64,000 bases of DNA from a virus. The position numbers were made by a program, and so were the translations under genes. The stretch covers positions 35,666 to 99,665 of the IMG/VR virus record IMGVR_UViG_3300007072_000001, one strand, 5' to 3'. Positions 1 to 6,316 of this stretch are shown here, piece after piece (the stretch's first letter is position 1; every line of letters begins with the position of its first letter). Under the pieces are notes generated by a model, which was not told where the DNA came from, did no database searches, and saw nothing but the letters and a program-made list of their open reading frames with translations.

Positions 1-816
1 TATCTTCGCTTTTACAACATTTCCTATTTTAGAACCATCACTACCTTCAATTTGTTCTTTTATTCTTACTTCTATACGAACAGAAGCGTAAAATTTCAGT
101 GCCCTTCCACCAGGGGTACTTATTGGCTTATAGTTTTTATTTGGACTATATGCACCAACAGCATCTCTTACCTGATTTATAAAAATAACACAAGCCTTAG
201 ATTTACCAATTACCCCAGTAAGACGTCTTAAAGCTGTGGACATCATTCTTGCCTGTGGTGCCATCTTTCTATCACCAATATGCCCTTCAAGTTCTTCCTT
301 AGGAACAAGAGCTGCAAGTGAATCCACAACAATAAGGTCTACAACATTTGCTTTAACAAACTTCTCAATTATATCTAATGCTTGTTCCCCACTATCTGGT
401 TGAACTATACCAAGAGATTTTACATCCACACCAATCGCCTCTGCATAATTTGCATCCATTGCATTCTCAGCATCAATATAAACTACTTTACCATTAAGTT
501 TTTGACAATTCTTTATTATTGACAAGCAAAGAGTAGATTTCCCGGAAGATTCTGGTCCAAATATTTCTACAATTCTTCCTCTTGGAACTCCACCAACACC
601 AATTGCCAAATCAAGTGAAAGTGCCCCGGTTGGAATTGCATCAACATTTATAGTTGGAATATCACTCAATTTTACAATAGTACCAGCTCCATATTGTTTG
701 TTTATTTCATTCAAAGTAGAATCGAAATCCTTTTGTTCCTTTTTTATATTCTTCTCTTCCTTTTGTTCCTTCTGTTCTTTCTTTTTCGATTCCTTCTTTT
801 CTTTTTTCTTTGCCAT
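1..816 (-). CDS. recA: RecA recombinase (3' end cut by window edge)
   Basis: RecA-type strand-exchange ATPase for recombination-dependent replication and repair. Only the first 272 codons are visible because the gene runs off the left edge. Seen: Walker A GPESSGKS near residues 88-95, Walker B LIVVDSL near 161-167, FINQVRD near 212-218 and the RecA signature ALKFYASVR near 239-247. The ATG at 816 follows GGAGG with 9 nt spacing. Odd: a roughly 30-residue Lys/Glu-rich leader precedes the usual RecA N-terminus, and the first 110 nt overlap the preceding helix-turn-helix gene out of frame. By these motifs it is bacterial-type RecA rather than T4 UvsX-like. It is last in a run of DNA-metabolism genes starting at 2128. 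Confidence 0.96.
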   Translation of the reverse strand, partial: MAKKKEKKESKKKEQKEQKEEKNIKKEQKDFDSTLNEINKQYGAGTIVKLSDIPTINVDAIPTGALSLDLAIGVGGVPRGRIVEIFGPESSGKSTLCLSIIKNCQKLNGKVVYIDAENAMDANYAEAIGVDVKSLGIVQPDSGEQALDIIEKFVKANVVDLIVVDSLAALVPKEELEGHIGDRKMAPQARMMSTALRRLTGVIGKSKACVIFINQVRDAVGAYSPNKNYKPISTPGGRALKFYASVRIEVRIKEQIEGSDGSKIGNVVKAKI

Positions 817-979
817 AACTTTTATCCTCCATCCATTGGTCTATTGAATGTTTTTGAAATCTCCAAAATGAAGCTATCTTCACTGCTGGTATTTGTTTTC
901 TTCCACAAAGCTTGTAAATTGTGACAGGTTTCACCTTCAAATACGAAGCCAGTTCTTTAACAGTGAAAACTTCATCCAT
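707..979 (-). CDS. Excisionase/MerR-like helix-turn-helix protein with overprinted tail
   Basis: Small DNA-binding protein, 90 aa. Residues 1-52 match the HTH_17/excisionase-type winged helix (FTVKELASYLKVKPVTIYKL, then a Trp-Arg-Phe wing and QWMED end). Residues 53-90 are Lys/Glu/Gly-rich and are encoded by the same DNA as the RecA N-terminus in another frame, so this tail is probably unstructured. Its ATG overlaps the stop of the TOPRIM primase gene by one base (TAATG), and the RecA ribosome binding site lies inside it. No integrase is seen in the window, so a regulator or recombination accessory role is as likely as excisionase. The fold assignment is good; the function is unknown. Confidence 0.75.
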   Translation of the reverse strand: MDEVFTVKELASYLKVKPVTIYKLCGRKQIPAVKIASFWRFQKHSIDQWMEDKSYGKEKRKEGIEKERTEGTKGREEYKKGTKGFRFYFE

Positions 980-1668
980 TACAATCTCTCACGAATCTTT
1001 TTAAAATACTTTTTAACATCTACTCCAGCAATCAAAAGGTCGTTGACGTCCTTCATTCCATCTTTAGCTATTTGCACTTTATACAAAATCATGTTCTTGT
1101 ATTTTTTTCTGTATTTATGCATAGCATCTTCTTTATCTTCCCAAAATTTTATCACATTTTTACCTGGTTCATCGTTATCCAGTACAAAATAAACTTTATT
1201 GAAATATCTGTAAATAATTTCGTGTTGTATTTGCGTCATTTTATTCCCACAAATTGCTATAGTGTTATGAAATCCTATTTGGTCCATACTTATACAATCC
1301 AATTGACCTTCAACTATAAACACTGTACCATTATAATATTCATGAATAACTTGATTAAGATTGTAGAACATACGACCCTTCTCGTAAAGCAAAGGATAAT
1401 TTAATGATGACATATGTTTCATATCCGCATCCTTGTCTATTGACCTACAATAATATGCTACAATTCTATTTCTCATATCATAATATGGAACTGTTATGCA
1501 ATTCCTTATATCGGTTGTATTAAATAATTTAAAGTCATCATTATAACCTATTCCAAATTTTTTTATAGTCTCATCAGTAAACCCACGATTATAAAGGTAT
1601 TTCAAACTCTCTTTATTATGATTACTTATGAGAAATCTTTGTGCTTTAATAAACTCTTTGATAAGCAT
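979..1668 (-). CDS. DnaG-type primase catalytic core (TOPRIM), zinc finger absent
   Basis: Primase catalytic subunit. It resembles the DnaG RNA-polymerase core: an N-terminal helical part, then TOPRIM with VEGQLD near residue 120 (the EGxxD motif) and LDNDEPG near 165 (the DxD motif binding the metals). At 229 aa it is far shorter than DnaG and has no CHC2 zinc-binding domain; that domain is a separate gene at 29576..30067. The frame has a TTG at 1677, but I chose the ATG at 1668; neither has a strong ribosome binding site, so coupling to the gene ending at 1646 is likely. It may work with the helicase encoded at 32587..33888. Confidence 0.9.
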   Translation of the reverse strand: MLIKEFIKAQRFLISNHNKESLKYLYNRGFTDETIKKFGIGYNDDFKLFNTTDIRNCITVPYYDMRNRIVAYYCRSIDKDADMKHMSSLNYPLLYEKGRMFYNLNQVIHEYYNGTVFIVEGQLDCISMDQIGFHNTIAICGNKMTQIQHEIIYRYFNKVYFVLDNDEPGKNVIKFWEDKEDAMHKYRKKYKNMILYKVQIAKDGMKDVNDLLIAGVDVKKYFKKIRERL

Positions 1669-2128
1669 TTTGTTCAAACCATTTTGGCACTGGACGATTA
1701 GTCCATCTGCAGAATTTTGCTTTTGCTTTTACATAATATTCCCGGTATGAATCACTCACAGAGTCTTTTTTAAATTCAATAGGCATACACCTTGGTGGTT
1801 TTTTGAAGCCAATAGATGGTAATATTGGTAGTTTAAGATTTTTTGTAACAGCTTCAGTCTTGTGAACTTTTCCATAACGATGAGTGTATTCATTGCATAA
1901 AGCTAATGCCAAACTACGAAGGTATAACCAATTTTCCTGAGATTGAGCACACCACAAAACACATGGATGGTTTTTATGTGTTGGTTTATAACCTTGAATT
2001 ATTGAACCATAAAGAGTTGATGTTGTTGAAAGAATTTGCGCATACTCAACAATCATCTTCACCACATGTTTATCACAATGATACTCAACACATTTTTGAA
2101 TGTCATCATCTAAGTAAAATATATTCAA
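1646..2128 (-). CDS. Conserved phage protein, HCDKHVVKM family
   Basis: 160 aa. The N-terminus MNIFYLDDD followed by EYHCDKHVVKM is a pattern I recognise from a widespread phage protein family of unknown function; I cannot name a reaction. Conserved His, Cys, Asp and Lys (HCDKH) plus later Trp/Cys residues suggest a metal or catalytic site. The start codon is TTG at 2128, placed 5 nt after AGGAGG. It is the first gene after an extended -10 promoter at 2155..2163 and overlaps the primase core gene by 23 nt. Confidence 0.85.
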   Translation of the reverse strand: MNIFYLDDDIQKCVEYHCDKHVVKMIVEYAQILSTTSTLYGSIIQGYKPTHKNHPCVLWCAQSQENWLYLRSLALALCNEYTHRYGKVHKTEAVTKNLKLPILPSIGFKKPPRCMPIEFKKDSVSDSYREYYVKAKAKFCRWTNRPVPKWFEQNAYQRVY

Positions 2129-2154
2129 AACTACCTCCTGAATTCTTTTGTAGC

Positions 2155-2163
2155 ATTATATCA
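2155..2163 (-). promoter_or_regulatory. Extended -10 promoter
   Basis: On the minus strand the sequence reads TGATATAAT, an extended -10 box (TGnTATAAT), about 32 nt before the TTG start at 2128. No convincing -35 is present, which is usual for extended -10 promoters. It would start the transcript covering the 160-aa gene, primase core, HTH gene and recA. The leader that follows contains AGAATTCAGGAGG, shared with several other genes. Confidence 0.6.
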
Positions 2164-2197
2164 CAAAAAAGATTATGGTGCATATTATTTTCTTTAT

Positions 2198-2274
2198 TGG
2201 CGGGTCCAGCAGGAATCGAACCTGCGACCAACCGCTTAGAAGGCGGTTGCTCTAATCCACTGAGCTACGGACCC
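2198..2274 (-). tRNA. tRNA-Arg (TCT)
   Basis: Complete cloverleaf on the minus strand: acceptor GGGTCCG pairing with TGGACCC, D-arm GCTC/GAGC, anticodon stem ACCGC/GCGGT with loop CTTCTAA giving anticodon TCT, T-arm GCAGG TTCGAAT CCTGC, discriminator G, and encoded CCA at 2198-2200. It reads AGA, a codon expected to be heavily used in so AT-rich a genome. Confidence 0.97.
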
Positions 2275-2349
2275 ATTTATTTAATACTGTAAACCAATGC
2301 ATGACACTACAAAAAGACATTAGCTTAAGCCTCTTATCAAATATAGCAC

Positions 2350-2619
2350 TTATTCAAAACATTTTTTGATAGCTGCCCTCAAATAATCTTCGCTTACGTT
2401 TCCTTCAACCATTTGACCTTTATCTTCATTCAATATTATAGTTGTTGGAAAAGCATATACATCAAATGCTTTTGCTATTTGTTTGAATTCAGGAGTAGAT
2501 TTAGTCAAATCAACTATTTCATGGGGTATACTATTCGATGTCATAACTTTGGTGAATCTTGGTTTAAACTCTTCACAAGCAGCACATCCAGGCACAGTAA
2601 ATAAGATTATCTTTCTCAT
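2350..2619 (-). CDS. Glutaredoxin/thioredoxin-like protein
   Basis: 89-aa single-domain thioredoxin fold with redox motif CAAC at residues 12-15 and the cis-proline loop (AFPTT) near residue 58. It would pass reducing equivalents to a disulfide substrate in the cytoplasm. It overlaps the preceding 64-aa NrdD-like gene by ATGA (2616-2619), which suggests the two act together in ribonucleotide reduction, like NrdH/glutaredoxin partners. The nonclassical CAAC motif and short length fit phage glutaredoxin-like proteins. Confidence 0.9.
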   Translation of the reverse strand: MRKIILFTVPGCAACEEFKPRFTKVMTSNSIPHEIVDLTKSTPEFKQIAKAFDVYAFPTTIILNEDKGQMVEGNVSEDYLRAAIKKCFE

Positions 2620-2810
2620 ATATCCCCGTCCATTTTTGGTACATCAAATAACACACGTTCTTTATATTCTTCTTGTTTGCCTTTGTTCCAATCTTTCACA
2701 GGACGAAAGAAGCCAACAACCCTACTGTAAACTTCACAAGGAGTTCCATGAACATTCTTCAACTCATCTTCAAGTTCTGCAATTCGTTTTAATATGGCAT
2801 CATTATTCAT
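2616..2810 (-). CDS. Stand-alone NrdD C-terminal (glycyl-radical loop) homologue
   Basis: 64 aa. After a short coiled-coil-like start, residues 22-52 (GTPCEVYSRVVGFFRPV then WNKGKQEEYKER) resemble the C-terminal glycyl-radical finger region of class III anaerobic ribonucleotide reductase (NrdD), including the Gly in the VGF position. A catalytic subunit is not in this window, so this may be a replaceable glycyl-radical part for the host enzyme, as small NrdD-like proteins in anaerobes are presumed to be. It is translationally coupled (ATGA) to the glutaredoxin-like gene. The family match is by recognition of the motif; the role is inferred. Confidence 0.65.
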   Translation of the reverse strand: MNNDAILKRIAELEDELKNVHGTPCEVYSRVVGFFRPVKDWNKGKQEEYKERVLFDVPKMDGDI

Positions 2811-2829
2811 GTCGCTTCTCCTTTAAAAA

Positions 2830-2905
2830 TGGTCGGAGCGACAGGATTCGAACCTGTGACTTTTTGGCCCCAAACCAGATGCGCTACCAACTGCGCTACG
2901 CTCCG
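2830..2905 (-). tRNA. tRNA-Pro (TGG)
   Basis: Cloverleaf on the minus strand: acceptor CGGAGCG/CGCTCCG, D-arm GCGC/GCGC, anticodon stem TCTGG/CCAAA with loop TTTGGGG (anticodon TGG), T-arm ACAGG TTCGAAT CCTGT, discriminator A and encoded CCA at 2830-2832. The anticodon stem carries one C-A mismatch, unusual for a functional tRNA but tolerated in phage tRNAs. Confidence 0.95.
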
Positions 2906-2906
2906 T

Positions 2907-3029
2907 TTATTTTTTTACTTTTGGCCTTTTAATTCCAAGCCTTTTGAGGGCTATTTCATGTTGCCTTAGTCTTTCTTCTTTTGTCATTGCGTCTTGCCCT
3001 ACATTTGCTGGTCTTAATTTTAATTTCAT
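2907..3029 (-). CDS. Small basic protein, 40 aa, unknown
   Basis: Unrecognised 40-residue ORF starting MKLKLRPANVGQDAM and ending in a Lys-rich tail (about one third Lys/Arg). The start has a strong GGAGG with 6 nt spacing inside the recurrent GAATTTAGGAGG leader. It ends one base before the tRNA-Pro gene. The ribosome binding site and codon use support translation; the high charge suggests nucleic-acid or protein binding. Confidence 0.65.
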   Translation of the reverse strand: MKLKLRPANVGQDAMTKEERLRQHEIALKRLGIKRPKVKK

Positions 3030-3050
3030 TACCAACCTCCTAAATTCTAA

Positions 3051-3143
3051 TTATGCCTGAGTAAGAACATCGAATTCATTTTCCCAAAACTTTCCATGTG
3101 TCCATGTTTCTGGCATTGCCACATGTAAGAGTGGTTCCCCTGA
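3051..3143 (-). other. In-frame open extension after the 87-aa gene
   Basis: After the TAA that ends the gene at 3144..3407, the same frame stays open for 30 more codons, including a coding-looking stretch MPETWTHGKFWENEFDV, and ends at a second TAA. It could be a readthrough tail, a decayed 3' end after a nonsense change, or a tiny independent gene starting at the internal GTG or ATG. No strong ribosome binding site decides this. Confidence 0.35.
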
Positions 3144-3407
3144 TTAAAAGGGATTGTGACCCTCTTCAAATTCGTCCAATGACACAATCTTCGCTGTACG
3201 CACTTTCATATATGAATCGCCAGTGTATTGCATACGAAAAACTTCATCCATAGGAATATTAATAGCTTTACCTATGTTATTTTGAAGCTCTTTACGTATT
3301 TTTTTTGAAACTTTCATTTTGACAGTCTTCTGTTCATTGAGATAATGAGCATCAACCCAATCACCATCAACTAACGTTGGTATAACTTTAAGCAGTTTGC
3401 TCTCCAT
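3144..3407 (-). CDS. Hypothetical protein, 87 aa
   Basis: Unrecognised soluble protein of mixed alpha/beta character (VKMKVSKKIRKELQNNIGKA then IPMDEVF). ATG at 3407 follows GGAGG with 5 nt spacing. It is the first phage gene downstream of the IS607-like remnant, which may separate it from its original promoter region near 4000. The frame remains open past its stop. Confidence 0.75.
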   Translation of the reverse strand: MESKLLKVIPTLVDGDWVDAHYLNEQKTVKMKVSKKIRKELQNNIGKAINIPMDEVFRMQYTGDSYMKVRTAKIVSLDEFEEGHNPF

Positions 3408-3504
3408 TTAATCCTCCAAATAATAACACATCTACCTATTAATTCTGATTGACTACACTAACTAAAAACAAGATACATTAAAAGATTTCTGAATATTAGG
3501 TTAT

Positions 3505-3552
3505 CAATTTTATTAAAATCAATAAAACTTATTATAAATTTTAATAAAATTG
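3505..3552 (-). repeat. 15-bp perfect inverted repeat 3' of the tnpB remnant
   Basis: CAATTTTATTAAAAT at 3505-3519 is exactly complementary to 3538-3552, with an 18-nt spacer. It lies 18 nt past the stop of the fused transposase ORF. It could be a rho-independent-like terminator (all A/U stem), a right-end hairpin of the element, or part of a vestigial guide RNA. Confidence 0.6.
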
Positions 3553-3570
3553 TTTATCAGTCAACATAGC

Positions 3571-3894
3571 TTATGCTACATTTACTCTGACTGGATGTAA
3601 CCCCACACCCTCTATCCCCTTTGCAAACGCTTCAGGAAATACTTTTTTCATTATTTGATAAGAAGCATTTAAATCTGCATTAATCAATTTACCGTCATTT
3701 GCTTTAAATAATCCTCTGTAAATTCGCCTTGCTTTATTATAATTTTCTTTTATAGGCAGTTCCCTATCCAAAAATGATGTTCCACTTGTATAACTTTCTT
3801 CTATTAGTATTACTTTTATTAATCCTTCTTTAACGTATTTTGTAAGAGTAGGTCTTGTTATTTGCAATAATTCTAATACTTCTTTAGATTTCAT
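3571..3894 (-). pseudogene. IS607 TnpA N-terminus fused to TnpB C-terminus (deletion derivative)
   Basis: Residues 1-28 (MKSKEVLELLQITRPTLTKY, then VKEGLIKV) match the MerR-type helix-turn-helix of IS607 serine recombinases. The remainder (EESYTSGTSFLD, RRIYRGLF, LINADLNASYQIMKK, GIEGVGLHPVRVN) matches the last ~80 residues of TnpB, including the RuvC-III Asp in NAD. The recombinase catalytic domain and RuvC-I/II are gone, so neither activity can remain. The junction falls where both parents have an IKV-like sequence, suggesting deletion at microhomology. The ORF is intact with a perfect sigma-70 promoter and AAGGAG 9 nt before ATG 3894, so a DNA-binding fusion protein may still be made. Confidence 0.85.
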
Positions 3895-3917
3895 TATAAT
3901 CATCTCCTTTTAAGATG

Positions 3918-3946
3918 ATTATATCATATATTTATTTAAATATCAA
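3918..3946 (-). promoter_or_regulatory. Sigma-70-type promoter of the tnpA'-tnpB fusion
   Basis: Minus strand: TTGATA (3946-3941), 17-nt spacer, TATAAT (3923-3918), about 24 nt before ATG 3894. The -10 lies within a short palindrome ATGAT-TAT-ATCAT, a possible autoregulatory site for the helix-turn-helix product. Confidence 0.75.
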
Positions 3947-4041
3947 TTATTTTTATTAAAATTTTTAATATTCTTTATCAATTTAATTAATTTTAATAAC
4001 TATATCTGCTCAAATCCAAATGTCCAGTTGTAACAAAGTGC

Positions 4042-4590
4042 CTAATCTGAATCTTCGCCTCTTCTTTTTGATAACTTTGTCTTCATTACAGCAAGAATTT
4101 GAGGTTTATTCACCCAGAAAAAATATTCATCTATATCTTTTTGCGATGGTACCCCTTTTGCTTCATAAACCCAAAGTTCAACAAAAGATTCTTTCAAGTT
4201 CTTATCAAAAACTTTGTATAATGGTCGTTCAATGATATTTGCATCATTATCTATTATTCCAACTTCTTCCATTGCGTCAAAAAGTGTTTTGTATAAATTG
4301 TTGAGGTCTCTACCCTTTCTAAGATTTGTAAATACCATTTCAACTATAACAACAGCATCTTTAAACTTCGGGCATTTATTGTTTATCGCATATGCCTTAA
4401 ACTCTTGCATCAAGACTTTTTTTGTCTCAAGTGCTTTGTGATTCATATAGAATCTTGGTTTACCTTCATAATATGACACATTATAAGTGTGATTAACTGA
4501 ACTTGGCATAGAAACTCTAAAATAGTACTTCTTTATAGCTTCTTTATTTTCACTTTCTTCTTCTTCCAATGTTTTAATTTTATCTTTCAC
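4042..4590 (-). CDS. rusA: RusA-family Holliday junction resolvase
   Basis: 182 aa. RusA enzymes resolve four-way junctions during phage recombination and packaging. The family core is visible: RKGRDLNNLYKTLFDAMEE then VGIIDNDANI, holding the conserved acidic residues (R-D-x-x-N-x-x-K-x-x-x-D and D-N-D). An N-terminal extension of about 60 residues and a C-terminal tail make it longer than E. coli RusA (120 aa). I chose GTG at 4590, 7 nt after AAGGAG, over the TTG at 4596. It sits downstream of the HAD-type gene and upstream of the IS remnant. Confidence 0.88.
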   Translation of the reverse strand: MKDKIKTLEEEESENKEAIKKYYFRVSMPSSVNHTYNVSYYEGKPRFYMNHKALETKKVLMQEFKAYAINNKCPKFKDAVVIVEMVFTNLRKGRDLNNLYKTLFDAMEEVGIIDNDANIIERPLYKVFDKNLKESFVELWVYEAKGVPSQKDIDEYFFWVNKPQILAVMKTKLSKRRGEDSD

Positions 4591-4610
4591 TTTCAAACTC
4601 CTTATTTCAT

Positions 4611-5663
4611 TTATACTATGTTTGATTTGCCTTCCCTTAGTTTCTTTAATAAGTCACTCTTTTGAGTATTAATTTCTGGCCATGCAAGCTTCAATACGTT
4701 TATGTTCAAATTTTTTTTCTTTATCTTATCAAGAATTCTTGCAATATCTTCATCAGTTAAATCTTTGTTGAGTTTCTCGTCAAGTTCTTCATCTAAAGAA
4801 GCTATAATAAATTTGTTTGGATTTACCTTTATCAAATCGCTTAATTTAACAATATACTGCTCTTTATTATAGACACTGATAACAAAAAACTCTCCTAACA
4901 CTCCATCTTTCAAAAATACAACTACTCTTCTCATAGAATCTGATGGATGCCCAAAATATGTGATCTGTGGCTCCATTTGTTTTTGCTCCCAATAAGACAT
5001 AAACTCAGAAACTTTTTTCATTTTATTCTTTATAAGCCATATAACAGATGGTTGCTTTTTTACGATCTCGTCAATTATTGGTTGTGTTAATTGACCTTTA
5101 CTCAATGACATCAATTGACCACCAGTTGCAAAATAAACATATTCATATTGACCTTGAGAAATAAAAGTAGATAACTTCATTTTCCCGGCCATTACTGTCG
5201 AATCTGTATTCTCCATAACTTCTATTTTTGAAACCTCAGAATCATATGTTTTAGACACATCAATATCCATTGATATAGCATCAATTGGAAATTCATTCAT
5301 TTTGTATCGTTCAACCATCATCAAAATATTTTCTTTATTCTTCTCTGACCATGGTTTATTATGTTCTACTTTCTCCGCCCTATCGTCGACAAATAATACA
5401 TAATAAGGTTTTTTCTCGCAAGATAATTCACTGTATGGGACGCCAATCTCTTCGAGATATGCCGCAGTTTTTTCCTCCATACTTTTATCTTGGTAAATCC
5501 TTGCAGTATAAATAGCTACTGGAACTCCAGCTTTGTGAAGTGCTCTTATGAATGCTACATTTTCAGGTATTGGTTTACCAAGTTCTGACCACTCAGTCTC
5601 TTCGAGGACCGTACCGTCAAGGTCAAACGCTATGTGCCTTTTGAATTGCTCGATATTATTCAT
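4611..5663 (-). CDS. HAD-superfamily phosphatase domain with large unknown C-terminal domain
   Basis: 350 aa. Residues 8-110 are HAD-like: FDLDGTV near 13-19 (nucleophile Asp), a TAR motif near 56-58 and FVDDRAEK near 88-95 (motif IV). This resembles phage/bacterial nucleotidase-type or PNKP-type phosphatases. The remaining ~230 residues are not recognised and include an acidic stretch with DEELDEKLNKDLTDEDIA. The frame is open upstream, but ATG 5663 (after AAGGG) begins just before the HAD fold and 10 nt after the previous stop, so I prefer it. Substrate unknown. Confidence 0.75.
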   Translation of the reverse strand: MNNIEQFKRHIAFDLDGTVLEETEWSELGKPIPENVAFIRALHKAGVPVAIYTARIYQDKSMEEKTAAYLEEIGVPYSELSCEKKPYYVLFVDDRAEKVEHNKPWSEKNKENILMMVERYKMNEFPIDAISMDIDVSKTYDSEVSKIEVMENTDSTVMAGKMKLSTFISQGQYEYVYFATGGQLMSLSKGQLTQPIIDEIVKKQPSVIWLIKNKMKKVSEFMSYWEQKQMEPQITYFGHPSDSMRRVVVFLKDGVLGEFFVISVYNKEQYIVKLSDLIKVNPNKFIIASLDEELDEKLNKDLTDEDIARILDKIKKKNLNINVLKLAWPEINTQKSDLLKKLREGKSNIV

Positions 5664-5673
5664 AAAACCCTTA

Positions 5674-6048
5674 TTATTGGTCAACCAAGACCCATTCAGC
5701 AGTGCCATCTTTTTTTCTTTCTTTAATCCATACCTTTCCAGGTGGTGGATTTGTTGATGGTTTTGGTGGATCAACTGCTGATATAAGTTTATTTATTTGT
5801 TCTTCCGTATAATTAAGTTTAAAGCTTTGTACAAGCTCTTCAAAATCACCACTTGTTATTTCCATGTCTTTAAGAGCACCAACAAGATTTGCCAATGCCA
5901 AATCATTAAAATCTTTAAATAATTCCGATGCATAAAATTTTTCAACATTATTTGTAATATCAAACTCCTCATCTTTAATGGAAGCTGCGAATTTATCTAT
6001 ATATTGGTCAAACAAACTTTCTATTTTCTGCTGTAATTTTGTTTTCAT
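5674..6048 (-). CDS. Hypothetical protein, 124 aa
   Basis: Unrecognised, acidic and largely helical (residues 1-95), followed by a proline-rich linker (DPPKPSTNPPPGK) and a short Trp-containing C-terminal segment (VWIKERKKDGTAEWVLVDQ) that may be a peptide-binding or beta-strand addition motif. ATG 6048 follows AGGTG. It overlaps the upstream 69-aa gene by 41 nt. Confidence 0.75.
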   Translation of the reverse strand: MKTKLQQKIESLFDQYIDKFAASIKDEEFDITNNVEKFYASELFKDFNDLALANLVGALKDMEITSGDFEELVQSFKLNYTEEQINKLISAVDPPKPSTNPPPGKVWIKERKKDGTAEWVLVDQ

Positions 6049-6217
6049 ATTTCTGCACCTCTCTCTCGAGTTTTTCTATTGCCATATTTGACTTGATAAA
6101 AACATCTATCAAGTAATATCTCTCTTTATCTGTCAAAGGAGCCATAGCATCTAAAATTCTTGTTGCTTGCTTTATGTTGTCCTTTGTATCTTGTATTTCT
6201 TTCTTGAAAGCTCTCAT
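6008..6217 (-). CDS. Hypothetical coiled-coil protein, 69 aa
   Basis: Helical throughout with heptad-like hydrophobic spacing (AIEKLEREVQKYENKI). Not recognised. AGAGG stands 5 nt before ATG 6217. It is the first gene after the hairpin at 6259..6287 and carries the recurrent 20-nt upstream box at 6230..6249, so it may head a transcription unit. Confidence 0.75.
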   Translation of the reverse strand: MRAFKKEIQDTKDNIKQATRILDAMAPLTDKERYYLIDVFIKSNMAIEKLEREVQKYENKITAENRKFV

Positions 6218-6229
6218 ATGTACCTCTTA

Positions 6230-6249
6230 TAAATACGTAAAATTAACTA
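6230..6249 (-). promoter_or_regulatory. Recurrent AT-rich upstream box, copy 1 (candidate phage promoter)
   Basis: Minus strand TAGTTAATTTTACGTATTTA, ending 12 nt before ATG 6217. It matches the consensus TAGTTAWTTTTACRTATTTA found upstream of five other genes in this window, and it directly follows a terminator-like hairpin. Confidence 0.5.
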
Positions 6250-6258
6250 TAATTATAA

Positions 6259-6287
6259 GTGGGAGCTGATTTATCATCAGCTCCCAC
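6259..6287 (-). terminator. Strong hairpin, probable terminator
   Basis: A perfect 12-bp stem (GTGGGAGCTGAT with its complement) closes a 5-nt loop, followed on the minus strand by TTATAATTAT. It lies 30 nt after the stop of the zinc-ribbon gene at 6317. The U-tract is weak. A 12-bp palindrome ATATGCGCATAT (6296-6307) lies just before it. Confidence 0.75.
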
Positions 6288-6316
6288 CATATACTATATG
6301 CGCATATTAACTCTGC

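Larger units (their letters stand above)
3492..3990 (-). mobile_element. IS607-family insertion sequence remnant
   Basis: The span holds the deletion-fused tnpA'-'tnpB ORF, its promoter, and AT-rich ends. A near-matching direct repeat (AATATT..TTATCAATTT) lies at 3492-3514 and 3967-3990 on the plus strand and may mark the ends. A 15-bp perfect inverted repeat sits just 3' of the tnpB remnant, where IS605/IS607-type elements have right-end and guide-RNA structure. About 1.5 kb of a normal IS607 (most of tnpA and tnpB) is missing. Ends are approximate, since IS607 makes no target duplication. Confidence 0.65.

Noticed and set aside
790-830. Programmed frameshift joining the HTH protein to RecA
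   Set aside because: The A6G run is not in the A AAA AAG phase of the HTH frame, and recA has its own strong SD and ATG.
1906-2292. Plus-strand ORF of 128 aa ending GPAGIEPATNRLEGG
   Set aside because: Its C-terminal part is the translated reverse complement of the tRNA-Arg gene, a common artefact; the rest is antisense to the 160-aa gene.
5664-5774. N-terminal extension of the HAD gene
   Set aside because: The extra 37 residues overlap the previous gene, are His/Gln-rich and precede the HAD fold without homology; ATG 5663 is better placed.
6221-6245. T4 late promoter-like TATAAATA on the plus strand
   Set aside because: No gene on the plus strand follows it, and the other copies of this box do not keep TATAAATA; the conserved part is better read on the minus strand.
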